The notes beneath the pieces are model-generated. The model was not told the origin of the DNA, searched no databases, and saw only the letters and a list, made by a program, of their open reading frames with translations. The translations under genes were made by a program, and so were the position numbers. Of a stretch of DNA of 64,000 nt, positions 53,826-63,983 are shown in pieces. The DNA lies in NCBI GenBank assembly GCA_022822265.1, contig JAJECA010000008.1, forward strand, positions 1-64,000, written 5' to 3'. Within the stretch, counting starts at the first letter, position 1, and each line of letters opens with the position of its first letter. The stretch comes from Acidimicrobiia bacterium. GTDB taxonomy: Bacteria > Actinomycetota > Acidimicrobiia > Acidimicrobiales > Bin134.

Positions 53826-55406
53826 ATGACCGGGGTAGTGGCGGCTGCCCGTCAGGGCAGGACCGCGGTGAAGTGGGCCGTGTCCCAACTGCTGGTGGAC
53901 CGATCCTGGAATGTGACCAGCCGGGTTGGATTCGTGGTGGGACTGGGCCTGTTGTTCATGGTTCCGGGAATGCTGGTTGCCACCTTGGTCGAGTGGGGTA
54001 GTTCGACGTCCAACGAAGAGGTGGCTATGGGGCTGGGGGCGCTGGTAACCCTGGCCGGGGGCACACTGCTGGTGACGTTTACTCGCCTTGACCAAGACAT
54101 GCCGCCCGCGTCGGTGTTCGCCGCGGTGGCGTGGACCTGGATCTGCTCATCGATCTTCGGATCTCTGCCGCTGTGGTTTTCTGGCGAGCTGGGCAGTTTC
54201 GACAACGCGCTTTTCGAATCGGTGTCAGGTTTCACCGCTACGGGCTCCACAGTGCTCAGCCCCATCGAGGGAGTCGGCCGGGGCGTGCTCATGTGGCGCC
54301 AGATCATCCAGTGGTACGGCGGCATGGGGATGGTGGTGCTGGCTGTGACCATCCTTCCGTTTTTGGGCGTGGGGGGGCTCAGCCTCATCACCGCGGAAGC
54401 CCCCGGTCCGACGTCTGATCGGTTGGCGCCTCGAGTTAGTTCCACCGCCCGACGGCTGTGGGCGCTATACGGCGGCATCACCCTCGCGATTGCGGCCGCC
54501 CTGATGATCGCCGGGTTGAGCCTGTACGACGCAGTGGCCCATGCCTTCACCACCGCAGGCACCGGGGGTTTCTCGCCCTACGACGACTCCATCGGACACT
54601 TCGACAGCTTCGCGGTGGAAGCGGTGATGATTGTCGGGATGCTGGTGGGCGGAGTGAGCTTCACCCTCCACTGGCGGGCGGTGTCGGGCAACCCTCGGGC
54701 CTACGGACGGTCTTCTGAGTTTCGCACCTATCTCCTTTTGATACTTGCGGTCGCGTTGTTCGCGTCGCTACTGAACTGGCTGAACGACCTGTCCGACCTG
54801 CCCAACAGCCTCCGCAACGGGATCTTCGGTGCGGTGACCCTGGGCACTAGTGGCGGTTTCGGCAACGCCTCCAGCGGCAATCCGGGCGGCGATTTCGCGG
54901 CTTGGACGCCGGGGGCACAGGCGTTGCTGCTGCCCCTCATGGTGATGGGGGGCATGACTGGCAGCACCGCCGGGGGGCTGAAGGTGTTGCGCGCCCAAGT
55001 GATGGCGAAATACATGCGGGTCGGGCTGCTGCGAGTGAAGCACCCCAGGGTGGTGGCCCGGGTGAAGCTCGGTCAAATGGTGGTGGCCGAGCCGATACTC
55101 CAGCGGGTGGCGGGGCTGGTGGCCCTCTACGCTTTGTCGGCGCTTGTGGCCACTTTGGTTCTGGCCGCGTTGGGCCAAGACCTGATCACCTCCTCGTCTG
55201 CGGCCATCAGCGCGTTGAGCAATATGGGACCCGCTCTGGGCGACGCCGGGCCCACCTCCAGTTATTTGGTGTTCTCCCGTCCGGCCCGGGCGGTGCTGAT
55301 GGCGATGATGCTCATCGGCCGCCTCGAGTTCTTTGCCATCTTCTTGGTGTTGGTGTCGGCCTACGAGCGAACCCGCCGGGTGAGCAGGGTCAGGCTGCGG
55401 AGCTGA
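53826..55406 (+). CDS. trkH: Trk-type potassium channel subunit TrkH (second copy)
   Basis: A 526-residue TrkH. Pore elements: FDNALFESVSGFTATGSTVL, AFTTAGTGGFSPYDDSI, GAVTLGTSGGFGNASSG, and AAISALSNMGPALGDAG. Helix pairs flank each, as in the family. IIQWYGGMGMVVLAVTILPF is the conserved TrkH segment between the first repeats. It is about 90 residues longer than the upstream copy, with extra N-terminal helices (SRVGFVVGLGLLFMVPGMLV). The two copies are clearly different, so this is not a recent duplication; they could form heterodimers or have different affinities. It overlaps the convergent aminopeptidase gene by 17 bases. Confidence 0.95.
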   Translation: MTGVVAAARQGRTAVKWAVSQLLVDRSWNVTSRVGFVVGLGLLFMVPGMLVATLVEWGSSTSNEEVAMGLGALVTLAGGTLLVTFTRLDQDMPPASVFAAVAWTWICSSIFGSLPLWFSGELGSFDNALFESVSGFTATGSTVLSPIEGVGRGVLMWRQIIQWYGGMGMVVLAVTILPFLGVGGLSLITAEAPGPTSDRLAPRVSSTARRLWALYGGITLAIAAALMIAGLSLYDAVAHAFTTAGTGGFSPYDDSIGHFDSFAVEAVMIVGMLVGGVSFTLHWRAVSGNPRAYGRSSEFRTYLLLILAVALFASLLNWLNDLSDLPNSLRNGIFGAVTLGTSGGFGNASSGNPGGDFAAWTPGAQALLLPLMVMGGMTGSTAGGLKVLRAQVMAKYMRVGLLRVKHPRVVARVKLGQMVVAEPILQRVAGLVALYALSALVATLVLAALGQDLITSSSAAISALSNMGPALGDAGPTSSYLVFSRPARAVLMAMMLIGRLEFFAIFLVLVSAYERTRRVSRVRLRS

Positions 55407-56682
55407 GGAATGCGCTGAGGGCCAGCGAAAAATCCAGGGGGTCTTGAGACCCGCACATCTCGCGGGCGGAGTGCATGGAGAGCTGGGCGACGCCGGCATC
55501 CACTGTGGTCACCCCAGTCGTGGCCGCCGCGAAGGGCCCGATGGTCGAACCGCAGGGCATGTCGTTGCGGTGGGCGTAGATCTGGTGGCCTACTCCGGCC
55601 TTCTCGCAGGCAGCGGCGAATGCGGCCTCGCCAACCGCGTCGGTGGCGTAGCGCAGGTTGGCATTGCGCTTGATCACCGGGCCGTGGCCGATGGCGATGT
55701 CGTGGTCGGGCTCGTGGCGCTCGGGATAGTTGGGGTGGGTGGCATGAGCGCCGTCGGCCGAGAGGCACAACGACCGGGCGAGGGCGGGATGCAGCGAGTC
55801 ACGGCTGCCGGCGATCCGCTCCAACACGGTGGGCAGTAGCGGGGACGTGGCGCCCTGGGCCGACACGCTGCCCACCTCCTCATGGTCGAACAGGCACAAC
55901 ACCGCACTGGGAACCGCGTCGGCGGGGGCATCGAGCAGGGCCTGGAGCCCGGCCCAGCACGACACCTGGTTGTCGATCCGGGGGGCGAAGATGAACTCGC
56001 CGTCGATGCCGGCCACGGTCGAGGGAGTGAGATCGTGGAGCATGGCATCCCAGGCCAGCACCTCGTCGGCGGCCAGACCGGCGGCCTCAGCGACCACCGC
56101 GGCGAACTCGCCGGGCGTCCGCAGCCCCAGTCCCCATACCGGGGCCAGGTGGGTCTGCGGATTGAGCAGCAAGCCCTTCTGGTTGACCTCGCGGTCCAAG
56201 TGGATGGCCAGCTGCGGCACCCGCAACACGGGCTGGTCAATATGAAATAGCCGGGTGCCCGACGGGGTGGCCAGCCGGCCAGCCACCCCCAAATCGCGGT
56301 CGAGCCAGCTGTTGATCAGCGCTCCGCCGTACACCTCCACCCCGAGTTGGCGGTAACCGGCCTGGCCGGTGTCGGGCTGGGGGGTGATGCGCAGGTTGGG
56401 GCTGTCGGTGTGGGCGCCAATGACGCGAAAGCCCGCCTCGCAGGAGTGGTGACGCCAAGCCACCAGGCTGCCGTCCCGGCACACGAAGCGGCTCCCGGAG
56501 GCGTCGGGCCAATCGGCGGCCTCGTCCATCGGGGTGAATCCGGCCGCCCTAAGCGCGGCTGCGGCCCGCTCCACCACGTGGAACGGCGTCGGACAGGCAT
56601 CAATGAAGGCCAAAAGCCCTTCAAGCCCCTCGAATTGGCCGTCTACAGTCACTCCAGCCCCATCTGCCACAGGCACATCCAC
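55390..56682 (-). CDS. M18 family aminopeptidase
   Basis: A 430-residue aspartyl-aminopeptidase family protein. It releases N-terminal acidic or other residues using two zinc ions. Metal and catalytic segments: RVIGAHTDSPNLRITPQPD, AILCLFDHEEVGSVSAQGA is represented here as VLCLFDHEEVGSVSAQGA with the Asp/Glu pair, SLCLSADGAHATHPNYPERH, and GVAQLSMHSAREMCG near the end. The last is the conserved His-Ser motif. The frame start at 56682 (MDVPVADGAG) is likely, although ATG positions further in are not excluded. Convergent with trkH, overlapping by 17 bases, which is possible only if both stops are used as drawn. Confidence 0.93.
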   Translation of the reverse strand: MDVPVADGAGVTVDGQFEGLEGLLAFIDACPTPFHVVERAAAALRAAGFTPMDEAADWPDASGSRFVCRDGSLVAWRHHSCEAGFRVIGAHTDSPNLRITPQPDTGQAGYRQLGVEVYGGALINSWLDRDLGVAGRLATPSGTRLFHIDQPVLRVPQLAIHLDREVNQKGLLLNPQTHLAPVWGLGLRTPGEFAAVVAEAAGLAADEVLAWDAMLHDLTPSTVAGIDGEFIFAPRIDNQVSCWAGLQALLDAPADAVPSAVLCLFDHEEVGSVSAQGATSPLLPTVLERIAGSRDSLHPALARSLCLSADGAHATHPNYPERHEPDHDIAIGHGPVIKRNANLRYATDAVGEAAFAAACEKAGVGHQIYAHRNDMPCGSTIGPFAAATTGVTTVDAGVAQLSMHSAREMCGSQDPLDFSLALSAFLSSAA

Positions 56683-56724
56683 CCCTCAATCATGCCCGTC
56701 CGCCCCCTACGGCACGAAACGGAC

Positions 56725-56769
56725 TTGGAAGGCGGCAGAGTTTCAACGGTAAAATTGCCCTCCTGCCGC
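56725..56769 (+). promoter_or_regulatory. Possible gltB promoter with an inverted repeat
   Basis: TTGGAA at 56725-56730 and TAAAAT at 56750-56755 resemble -35 and -10 elements, although the 19-base spacer is longer than ideal. A perfect 7-base inverted repeat (GCGGCAG at 56732-56738 and CTGCCGC at 56763-56769) brackets the -10. It could be an operator or a leader hairpin controlling gltBD. Weak evidence. Confidence 0.3.
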
Positions 56770-56818
56770 TGGCCAATGTCGTCTCGGCGCGCACTGCAAA
56801 CACGCTGGAAAGGACGCA

Positions 56819-59800
56819 ATGAGGAACTGGCCGCAGCTTCCCGGTCTGCCACACCCCCAGGGGCTTTATGACCCCCGAAACGAGCACGACGGTTGCGGGG
56901 TGGGCTTTTTGGTGGACCTGAAGGGCCGGCCGCGTCACGAGATTGTGTCGGTGGGCTACGGGGCGCTGTGCAACCTCCAACATCGGGGGGCACTGGGCGC
57001 GGAGGTGAACACCGGCGATGGTGCGGGATTGCTGATCCAGGTGCCTGACGACTTCTACCGCCAAGTGTGCGACGTCGATCTGCCGCCGGCAGGACACTAT
57101 GCCACCGGTATCGGCTTTTTGCCCGACACCCCCGAGGCGGCCGCCCATGCCCGAGAGGCCATGGACGCCATCGCTGCCGACGAGGGGCTGACTCCCTTGG
57201 GGTGGCGAGAGGTTCCTACCAGTCCTGACGGGCTGGGGGCCCAGGCGCTGGCCACCATGCCCTCGTTCTGGCAGCCGTTCTACTCCGGTGACGGACTCGA
57301 TGCCGACGCGCTGTTGCGGCGGGCCTACATCGTGCGCACCCGGATTCGCAACGAGGTCGCCTATGAGACCGATGATCAGGCCGACGCCGGCGCGCTGGGA
57401 TCCAAGACTCGCAAGCTGACCTACGGCTACTTTGCCAGCCTCTCCAACCGGACCATCGTGTACAAGGGCATGCTCACCACCCCGCAGCTGGGGGAGTTCT
57501 ATCCCGATTTGAGCGACACCCGGGTGACCAGCGCCTTGGCCATGATCCACTCTCGGTTCTCCACCAACACTTTCCCGTCTTGGCCGCTGGCCCACCCTTA
57601 CCGCTTCATCTCCCATAACGGCGAGATCAACACTGTTCAGGGCAACCGCAACTGGATGCGGACCCGTGAGGCGCTGTTGAGCTCGCCCCACCTCCCCGGC
57701 GACCTGGAGCGGCTGTTCCCGGTTTGCGCCGAAGGGGTGAGCGACACCGCCAGCTTCGACCAGGTGCTGGAGCTGCTTTACATGGGCGGTTACTCGCTCC
57801 CCCAGGCGGTGTTGATGATGATCCCAGAACCGTGGGAGAACCACGAGTCGATGTCGCCAGAGCTGCGGGCCTTCTACCGCTACTACGCCTCGCTTATGGA
57901 ACCGTGGGACGGTCCCGCCGACATCGTGTTCAGCGACGGCACCCTGATCGGCGCGGTGCTCGACCGCAATGGCCTGCGCCCGTCCCGCTACTGGGTGACC
58001 GACGACGACCTGGTGATCATGGCGTCGGAAGTGGGGGTGATGGACGTCGACCCGGCGGCCATTGTGGAGAAGGGCCGCTTGCAGCCCGGCCGCATGTTCT
58101 TGATCGACACCTCTGAGGGGCGCATCGTTCGGGATGCCGAGATCAAGGAGAAGATGGCTTCAGCCCATCCTTACGGGCAGTGGCTGGCCGATAACCAGGT
58201 AGATCTCGACGACTTGGCCGAGCGGGCAATGCCCGAGCCCGACGACACCCCTCTGCTAGTTCGCCAGCAGATGTTCGGCTACACCCACGAAGAGCTCAAG
58301 ATTCTCTTGGCTCCTATGGCCCGCGACGGCAAAGAAGCCCTCGGTTCTATGGGAACCGATACCCCGGTGGCAGTTTTGTCCAATCGGTCCCGGCTCCTAT
58401 ACGACTACTTCCAACAGCTGTTCGCTCAGGTGACCAACCCTCCGCTGGACGCCATCCGGGAGGAGATCATCACCGCCACTTGCGGTTGGCTCGGCCCCGA
58501 GGGCAATTTGCTCGATCCCCAGCCCGAGTCATGCCGCCAGATCTTCACCCCGCACCCGGTTATCACCGACCAGCAGTTGGCCAATCTGGTGGAGGTGGAT
58601 GGGCCGGGCGGCCACGACCATTGGCACACTGAGGTGGTTCCCTGCCTTTACGCGGTGGACGACGGTGGCCCGGGTCTGCGAATCGCCATCCAGCGCATCC
58701 GGGAGCAGGTCAGCCGGGCTATCGAGGCGGGCAAGAACATCATCGTGCTGTCGGACCGGGGCGCTGGCCCTGACTCAGCCCCGATACCCTCGTTGCTGGC
58801 CACCGCCGCGGTACACCACCACCTCATTAGAGAAAAGACCCGGACCCGGGTGGGCTTGGTGGTGGAGACCGGTGATGCCCGAGAGGTACATCACATCTGC
58901 TTGCTGCTGGCCTACGGCGCCACCTCCATCAACCCCTATCTGGCATTCGAGACCATCGACCAGATGATCGACGAGGGGCTATGCGGCTTCTCGCCCGACG
59001 ACGACAGGGATCTGGCCCATCGCAACTACATCAAGGCATGCGACAAGGGCGTGCTGAAGGTCATGTCCAAGATGGGCATCTCTACGGTGAAGTCGTATGT
59101 GGGAGCCCAGATATTCGAGGCCATCGGCCTGGGGCACCCCATCATCCAGGAGTGCTTCACCGGGACGGTCAGCCGCCTGGGCGGAATCGGCTTCCCGCAA
59201 CTGGCCGAGGAGGTCAGGCTGCGACACCGCATCGCCTTCCCCGAGAATCCCGACGAGCGGGCCCACCGCACCCTGGAAGGAGGAGGGGAGTACCAGTGGC
59301 GCCGGGAGGGCGAGTACCACTTGTTCAATCCCGAGACGGTGTTCAAGCTCCAGCACGCCACCCGGGAAGGCCGCTACGACATCTTCAAGCAGTACACCGA
59401 GAAGGTAGACACCCAGTCGGAGCGCCTGGCCACCCTGCGGGGGCTGTTCCGATTCCAAACCGGGCGACGAGAGCCGATTCCCATCGAGGAGGTGGAACCG
59501 GTCTCCAGCATTGTCATCCGGTTCTCCACTGGGGCCATGTCATACGGATCGATTTCCGCTGAGGCCCACGAGACCCTGGCCATCGCCATGAACCGCATCG
59601 GTGGCAAGTCGAACACCGGAGAGGGAGGCGAAGACCCCGCCCGCTATGTTCCCGATCCCAACGGCGACCTGCGCCGTTCGGCCATCAAGCAGGCGGCATC
59701 AGGGCGGTTCGGGGTGACCAGCGAGTATCTGGTGAACAGCGACGACATCCAGATCAAGATGGCTCAAGGGGCCAAGCCGGGTGAGGGCGGCCAGCTTCCC

Positions 59801-61438
59801 GGCCACAAGGTGTGGCCCTGGATCGCCGAGGTCCGCTACTCCACCCCCGGCGTGGGGTTGATCTCGCCGCCCCCGCATCACGACATTTATTCCATCGAGG
59901 ATCTGGCCCAGCTCATCCACGACCTTAAGAACGCCAACCCTGAAGCCCGCATCCACGTGAAGCTGGTTTCGGAATTGGGCGTGGGCACGGTGGCCGCGGG
60001 GGTGTCCAAGGCCCACGCCGACGTGGTGCTCATCTCGGGCCACGACGGCGGTACCGGCGCCTCGCCGCTGACCTCCATCAAGCACGCTGGCACCCCATGG
60101 GAGCTGGGTTTGGCGGAGACCCAGCAGACGTTGCTGTTGAACCGGCTGCGGGATCGGATCGTGGTGCAGACCGACGGCCAGCTCAAGACCGGCCGGGACG
60201 TGATGATCGCGGCGCTGCTGGGGGCCGAGGAATTCGGTTTCGCCACCGCCCCGCTGGTGGTTGCGGGATGTGTGATGATGCGGGTGTGCCATCTGGACAC
60301 CTGCCCGGTGGGGGTGGCCACCCAGGATCCCGAGCTGCGCAAGAAGTTCACCGGCGAGCCCGAGTTCGTCATCAACTTCATGGAGTACATCGCGGAGGAG
60401 GTGCGCGAGCTGCTGGCCATGCTCGGCTTCCGCACTCTGGCGGAGGCTATCGGGCGGGTGGACTGCTTGGACGTGAGCGACGCGGTGGACCACTGGAAGG
60501 CGTCGGGGCTCGACCTGTCGCCCATCCTGTATGCCCCAGACATCGATCCTGAGGCCGATCGGCATTGCACGCAACCCCAGGATCACGGCCTGGACCGCGC
60601 CCTCGACCAGCAGCTCATTTTGATGGCCGAGGCCGCCTTGGAAGATGGTCTCCCGGTGGAGATTGATCTCCCCATCGGCAACGTGAACCGAACAGTGGGC
60701 ACCATGCTGGGCCATCAGGTGACGTCCAAATGGGGGGCCGACGGCCTGCCCGACGACACCATCCGTATCAATTTCTCCGGGTCGGCCGGCAACAGCTTCG
60801 GAGCGTTCCTGCCCCGGGGCATCACCATGAAGCTGGTCGGCGACGCCAACGACTACGTGGGCAAGGGCCTGTCGGGCGGGCGCATCATCGTGACCACGTA
60901 TCCACAGGCCCGCTTCGTGGCGGAGGAGAACGTGATTGCTGGCAACGTCATCGGCTACGGCGCCACCAGCGGGGAGCTGTTCCTGCGCGGGTTGGTGGGG
61001 GAGAGGTTCTGCGTCCGCAACTCCGGAGCCGTCGCGGTGGTGGAAGGGGTCGGCGACCACGGATGCGAGTACATGACCGGCGGGAGGGCCGTGGTGCTCG
61101 GGCCCACCGGCCGGAACTTCGGGGCTGGCATGTCGGGGGGAGTCGCCTACGTACACGACCCCGATGGGGTGTTTCCCGCCAAGGTGAATCGGGAGATGGT
61201 CGACTTGGAGCAGCCCGACAACGGAGACCGGGAGTGGTTGCGGGACCGCATAAGCCAGCACATGGTAAACACCGACTCGGCCGTGGCAGAGCGGATCTTG
61301 GCCAACTGGGCCACTGAGGCTGATCGCTTCGTGAAGGTGATGCCCAAGGACTACAAGAGGGTCCTGGCCGCGCTGGCCGAGGCCGAGCGCACGGGCACCG
61401 ACGCGGAAGCAGCCATCATGGCGGCCGCCCATGGGTGA
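56819..61438 (+). CDS. gltB: Glutamate synthase large subunit
   Basis: A 1539-residue glutamate synthase. The N-terminus has a class II glutaminase domain whose catalytic Cys lies in [13 protein letters not shown] (about residue 26), so the protein should be processed just before it. Other glutaminase features are [16 protein letters not shown] and [20 protein letters not shown]. The central domain and FMN synthase domain contain [44 protein letters not shown] and the [3Fe-4S] cysteines in [15 protein letters not shown]. The C-terminal GXGXG helix is [11 protein letters not shown] and [20 protein letters not shown]. Makes glutamate from glutamine and 2-oxoglutarate. GGAAAGGA precedes the ATG. 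It overlaps gltD by 8 bases. Confidence 0.98.
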   Translation: MRNWPQLPGLPHPQGLYDPRNEHDGCGVGFLVDLKGRPRHEIVSVGYGALCNLQHRGALGAEVNTGDGAGLLIQVPDDFYRQVCDVDLPPAGHYATGIGFLPDTPEAAAHAREAMDAIAADEGLTPLGWREVPTSPDGLGAQALATMPSFWQPFYSGDGLDADALLRRAYIVRTRIRNEVAYETDDQADAGALGSKTRKLTYGYFASLSNRTIVYKGMLTTPQLGEFYPDLSDTRVTSALAMIHSRFSTNTFPSWPLAHPYRFISHNGEINTVQGNRNWMRTREALLSSPHLPGDLERLFPVCAEGVSDTASFDQVLELLYMGGYSLPQAVLMMIPEPWENHESMSPELRAFYRYYASLMEPWDGPADIVFSDGTLIGAVLDRNGLRPSRYWVTDDDLVIMASEVGVMDVDPAAIVEKGRLQPGRMFLIDTSEGRIVRDAEIKEKMASAHPYGQWLADNQVDLDDLAERAMPEPDDTPLLVRQQMFGYTHEELKILLAPMARDGKEALGSMGTDTPVAVLSNRSRLLYDYFQQLFAQVTNPPLDAIREEIITATCGWLGPEGNLLDPQPESCRQIFTPHPVITDQQLANLVEVDGPGGHDHWHTEVVPCLYAVDDGGPGLRIAIQRIREQVSRAIEAGKNIIVLSDRGAGPDSAPIPSLLATAAVHHHLIREKTRTRVGLVVETGDAREVHHICLLLAYGATSINPYLAFETIDQMIDEGLCGFSPDDDRDLAHRNYIKACDKGVLKVMSKMGISTVKSYVGAQIFEAIGLGHPIIQECFTGTVSRLGGIGFPQLAEEVRLRHRIAFPENPDERAHRTLEGGGEYQWRREGEYHLFNPETVFKLQHATREGRYDIFKQYTEKVDTQSERLATLRGLFRFQTGRREPIPIEEVEPVSSIVIRFSTGAMSYGSISAEAHETLAIAMNRIGGKSNTGEGGEDPARYVPDPNGDLRRSAIKQAASGRFGVTSEYLVNSDDIQIKMAQGAKPGEGGQLPGHKVWPWIAEVRYSTPGVGLISPPPHHDIYSIEDLAQLIHDLKNANPEARIHVKLVSELGVGTVAAGVSKAHADVVLISGHDGGTGASPLTSIKHAGTPWELGLAETQQTLLLNRLRDRIVVQTDGQLKTGRDVMIAALLGAEEFGFATAPLVVAGCVMMRVCHLDTCPVGVATQDPELRKKFTGEPEFVINFMEYIAEEVRELLAMLGFRTLAEAIGRVDCLDVSDAVDHWKASGLDLSPILYAPDIDPEADRHCTQPQDHGLDRALDQQLILMAEAALEDGLPVEIDLPIGNVNRTVGTMLGHQVTSKWGADGLPDDTIRINFSGSAGNSFGAFLPRGITMKLVGDANDYVGKGLSGGRIIVTTYPQARFVAEENVIAGNVIGYGATSGELFLRGLVGERFCVRNSGAVAVVEGVGDHGCEYMTGGRAVVLGPTGRNFGAGMSGGVAYVHDPDGVFPAKVNREMVDLEQPDNGDREWLRDRISQHMVNTDSAVAERILANWATEADRFVKVMPKDYKRVLAALAEAERTGTDAEAAIMAAAHG

Positions 61439-62891
61439 TATCCGGGGATTCATCAAGCACGGTCGGGAGCTGCCCGTTCGCCGAGCGGTGCCGGTGCGGA
61501 TCAAGGACTGGAACGAGGTCTATCGGGACTTCGATGCCGAGTCGGTGCGCACCCAGGCGTCGCGCTGCATGGATTGCGGCATTCCGTTCTGCAACAACGG
61601 CTGTCCTTTGGGCAATCTGATCCCCGACTGGAACGATCTCGTCTATAGGGACCACTGGCGGGAGGCCATCGAGCGGCTTCACGCCACCAATAATTTCCCC
61701 GAGTTCACCGGGCGGTTGTGCCCAGCCCCGTGTGAGGCGGCCTGTGTGCTGGGCATCAATGAAGATCCGGTGACCATCAAGCAGGTCGAGGTGGAGATCG
61801 TCGACCGAGCTTGGGAAGAGGGGTGGATCACCCCGGTGGTGTGCGACGACCGAACCGGCCGTTCGGTGGCGGTGGTGGGGTCGGGGCCGGCCGGTTTGGC
61901 CGCGGCCCAACAGCTCACCCGGGCAGGCCACGATGTGGTGGTGTTTGAGCGGGCCGACCGCATCGGCGGGCTGTTGCGCTACGGCATTCCTGAGTTCAAG
62001 ATGGAAAAGCGCCATCTCGACCTCCGGCTGGCCCAGATGGAGGCCGAGGGCACGGTATTCAAAACAGAAGTGAACGTAGGAGTGGACATCAGCGCGGCCG
62101 AGTTGACCGAGCAGTACGACGCGGTGGTGTTGGCCGGTGGGGCCACCCAGTGGCGAGACCTGCCCATCCCGGGTCGGGAGTTGGAGGGCATTTATCAGGC
62201 CATGGAGTACCTGCCGCCAGCCAACCGGGTGCAGGAAGGCGACCTGGAAGAGCACCCGTTCTCAGCCGAAGGCAAGCACGTGATCATCATCGGCGGAGGC
62301 GACACCGGCGCCGACTGTCTGGGGACCGCTCACCGCCACGGAGCGGCCTCAATCCACCAGTTCGAGATCCTGCCCCGCCCGCCCGACGAGCGGGACGATT
62401 CCACCCCGTGGCCCACGTGGCCGCTGATGTACCGGTCGTCGTCGGCCCACGAAGAGGGCGGTACTCAGATTTACGCCATCAACACCGTGGAGTTCACCGG
62501 GTCGGGCGGCAAGGTGGAGGCGCTGCACACCATTGACGTGGAGCAGTCGTTCGAGGGTGGGCGAATGACGTTCAACCCGATTGAGGGCACCGAAAGGGAG
62601 TTTCAGGCCGATCTGGTGCTGTTGGCCCTCGGATTCGTCGGCCCCGAGACCGGCGGCTTGCTCGACGAGTTGGGGGTAGGGATCACCGACCGGGGCAACG
62701 TGGCCCGCGACGACAATTGGATGAGCACTGTTCCCGGCGTGTTCGTGGCCGGCGACATCGGCCGCGGCCAGAGTCTCATCGTGTGGGCTATCGCCGAAGG
62801 TCGGGCCGCCGCGGCCGCAGTCGACGAATACCTAACCGGCGACACCCTCCTGCCCGCCCCCCTGGTTCCGACCGCCCAGCAGCTCCGCTGA
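61431..62891 (+). CDS. gltD: Glutamate synthase small subunit
   Basis: A 486-residue NADPH-oxidising partner of GltB. The N-terminus has the two [4Fe-4S] motifs: [19 protein letters not shown] and [14 protein letters not shown]. The FAD-binding loop is [19 protein letters not shown], with [20 protein letters not shown]. The NADPH loop is [20 protein letters not shown], and the late FAD motif is [20 protein letters not shown]. It feeds electrons from NADPH through FeS centres to FMN in GltB. ATG at 61431 lies inside the end of gltB. A complete gltBD operon is therefore present. Confidence 0.98.
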   Translation: MGDIRGFIKHGRELPVRRAVPVRIKDWNEVYRDFDAESVRTQASRCMDCGIPFCNNGCPLGNLIPDWNDLVYRDHWREAIERLHATNNFPEFTGRLCPAPCEAACVLGINEDPVTIKQVEVEIVDRAWEEGWITPVVCDDRTGRSVAVVGSGPAGLAAAQQLTRAGHDVVVFERADRIGGLLRYGIPEFKMEKRHLDLRLAQMEAEGTVFKTEVNVGVDISAAELTEQYDAVVLAGGATQWRDLPIPGRELEGIYQAMEYLPPANRVQEGDLEEHPFSAEGKHVIIIGGGDTGADCLGTAHRHGAASIHQFEILPRPPDERDDSTPWPTWPLMYRSSSAHEEGGTQIYAINTVEFTGSGGKVEALHTIDVEQSFEGGRMTFNPIEGTEREFQADLVLLALGFVGPETGGLLDELGVGITDRGNVARDDNWMSTVPGVFVAGDIGRGQSLIVWAIAEGRAAAAAVDEYLTGDTLLPAPLVPTAQQLR

Positions 62892-63584
62892 TCAGAAGGG
62901 GCGGGCGTCGAGGAAATCGAGGGCGGCGTCTATGAAGTCGAACGACTTGGGGGTGGCGAAGTGGTCGACGCCCCTAAGGACCACGAGGCGGGCGTTGGGT
63001 AGGGCCTCGACCAGTTGGTCGGCGGGGTAGGCGAAGTCTTTGTCGCCCACAACCACAAGGGTGGGCACCGCGACATCGGCCAAGCAGTCGGTGTCGAAGG
63101 CGGTACGGCTGGACAGGAGGGCAGCGAGTGCCTCACGGTCGGCCTCGGGATCGTCGGCCAGGGTGGAGAAGTGGAGGGCTTCGGGGTTCTCGGGGTCGGG
63201 TTCGCCAGTGACAGCGTGAAGGATCATGCGACTGTGGGCCTCGTCTCGCTCGAACAGGTTCTTGCCCACCCCGGAGACAACCAGCTTGTGGAATTGCTCC
63301 GGGGTCTTGGAGGCGATGGACAACAGGGTGTAGGCGCCCAAGGAGAACCCGATGGCGTCGATGGGTTCGCTGGGGAAGTGGTCGATCACGTGCTGCTCAA
63401 AACCCGCGTAGCCCTCGGGATTGTGGGGCTTGGGGGCCGTTCCGTGGCCCATCAAATCAACCCCGATCACCTCTCGCCCCGCGTCGGCCAGAAGGTCGAT
63501 CCACGCGTTGTCTCCCCAAGTCCGCCGGGCCGAGCCGGCCAGTCCGTGCAGCAATGCCACCGCGGGTCCACTCACGGCGCTCAC
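62892..63584 (-). CDS. Alpha/beta hydrolase
   Basis: GTG at 63584 (VSAVSGPAVALLHGLAGSARR) gives 230 residues; upstream codons of the open frame run into the RNA gene and are unlikely. The fold shows the oxyanion segment VALLHGLAGSARRTW, GVDLMGHGTAPKPHNP, the nucleophile Ser in DAIGFSLGAYTLLSI, the acid in VVVGDKDFAYPADQL, and the His in RGVDHFATPKS. Similar to soluble esterases/lipases; the substrate is unknown. It converges with gltD with no gap. It has no obvious ribosome site, so it may be leaderless, or GTG at 63575 could be used. Confidence 0.85.
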   Translation of the reverse strand: MSAVSGPAVALLHGLAGSARRTWGDNAWIDLLADAGREVIGVDLMGHGTAPKPHNPEGYAGFEQHVIDHFPSEPIDAIGFSLGAYTLLSIASKTPEQFHKLVVSGVGKNLFERDEAHSRMILHAVTGEPDPENPEALHFSTLADDPEADREALAALLSSRTAFDTDCLADVAVPTLVVVGDKDFAYPADQLVEALPNARLVVLRGVDHFATPKSFDFIDAALDFLDARPF

Positions 63585-63621
63585 ACTAGTGACGGCTGAG
63601 GAGCAAGTAGTGAAGCGCCAG

Positions 63622-63679
63622 AGAAAAGCAGGAGGCCCCGAGTAGCCTCCCGGTCGAAACCGGTCGACTTCTCGGGGCC
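63622..63679 (-). terminator. Intrinsic terminator of the RNA gene
   Basis: On the minus strand GGCCCCGAG (63679-63671) pairs perfectly with CTCGGGGCC (63642-63634), a 9-bp GC-rich stem. Inside it CCGG-UUUCGA-CCGG forms a second small stem. A T-containing tract (CTTTTCTC) follows at about 63622-63628. It ends the transcript from the promoter at 63903-63930 before the hydrolase start at 63584. Confidence 0.7.
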
Positions 63680-63896
63680 GTCCCATTCGGTTCCGGAGCC
63701 TCAGCGGGCTTGCGCCCTCCGGTTCCCCGGTACCTACCCCCCAGACACTTGCGGCACCTGGCCGCCTTCCCGGTCCTCGGCTTTCGGTGGTGCCACCGAC
63801 TTCCTCGGCCCGTTCCAGTGACCCTGCGGACTCTTGCGAACCTTCGCCCTTTCGGGCGCTTGCTCTCTCGAGTCACCCCGCTTGTCTCTGGTAGGT
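63622..63896 (-). ncRNA. Probable structured non-coding RNA, about 275 nt
   Basis: No plausible protein frame covers this interval, yet it is dense in hairpins when read on the minus strand. CGCCC-GAAA-GGGCG is at 63845-63858, and a CGGUG-GCAC-CACCG stem at 63785-63798. A CCGGAG/CUCCGG stem at 63693-63722 encloses GGGC-GCAA-GCCC (63706-63717), and the terminal 9-bp stem with an inner CCGG/CCGG stem is at 63634-63679. Two of the loops are GNRA tetraloops (GAAA, GCAA). A sigma-70-like promoter precedes it and a terminator ends it. I looked for RNase P RNA, tmRNA, SRP RNA, cobalamin and other conserved cores and did not find their fixed motifs. It may belong to a lineage-specific RNA or to a family too divergent to see by eye. 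Confidence 0.65.
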
Positions 63897-63902
63897 GGGC
63901 AT

Positions 63903-63930
63903 ACCATAGCGCGGAAAAAACCCAGGTCAA
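63903..63930 (-). promoter_or_regulatory. Sigma-70-type promoter of the RNA gene
   Basis: On the minus strand TTGACC (63930-63925) is followed after 16 bases by TATGGT (63908-63903), one and two mismatches from the consensus. Transcription would begin near 63896. A poly-T stretch lies between the boxes. Read with an 18-base spacer, TGGTAT could also serve as the -10. Confidence 0.6.
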
Positions 63931-63941
63931 GCGAAAAAATG

Positions 63942-63983
63942 AAATCCACAGGGTTTTCCACCGCTGTGAGTAGAAATCCCCAA
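63942..63983 (-). repeat. Three G-rich direct repeats resembling DnaA boxes
   Basis: On the minus strand TTGGGGATTT (63983-63974), CGGTGGAAAA (63963-63954) and CTGTGGATTT (63951-63942) lie just upstream of the RNA promoter. The last differs from TGTGGATAA, the complement of the DnaA box TTATCCACA, at two positions; the others are weaker. They could bind DnaA or another regulator of the RNA promoter. Confidence 0.35.

Noticed and set aside
53826-55406. Recent duplication of trkH
   Set aside because: The two TrkH proteins differ in length and throughout their sequences apart from pore motifs, so they are old paralogues or separately acquired.
59699-61504. 601-residue minus-strand open frame antisense to gltB
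   Set aside because: It is the shadow of a strongly conserved GC-rich gene; its composition (His, Gly, Arg-rich) is typical of antisense frames.
63622-63896. RNase P RNA, tmRNA, SRP RNA or cobalamin riboswitch
   Set aside because: None of the conserved core motifs of these families was found on either strand, despite suitable size and structure.
63586-63930. 114-residue minus-strand open frame in the RNA region
   Set aside because: Its sequence is Arg/Pro/Gly-rich with no domain, the DNA forms strong hairpins, and a promoter and terminator fit an RNA gene better.
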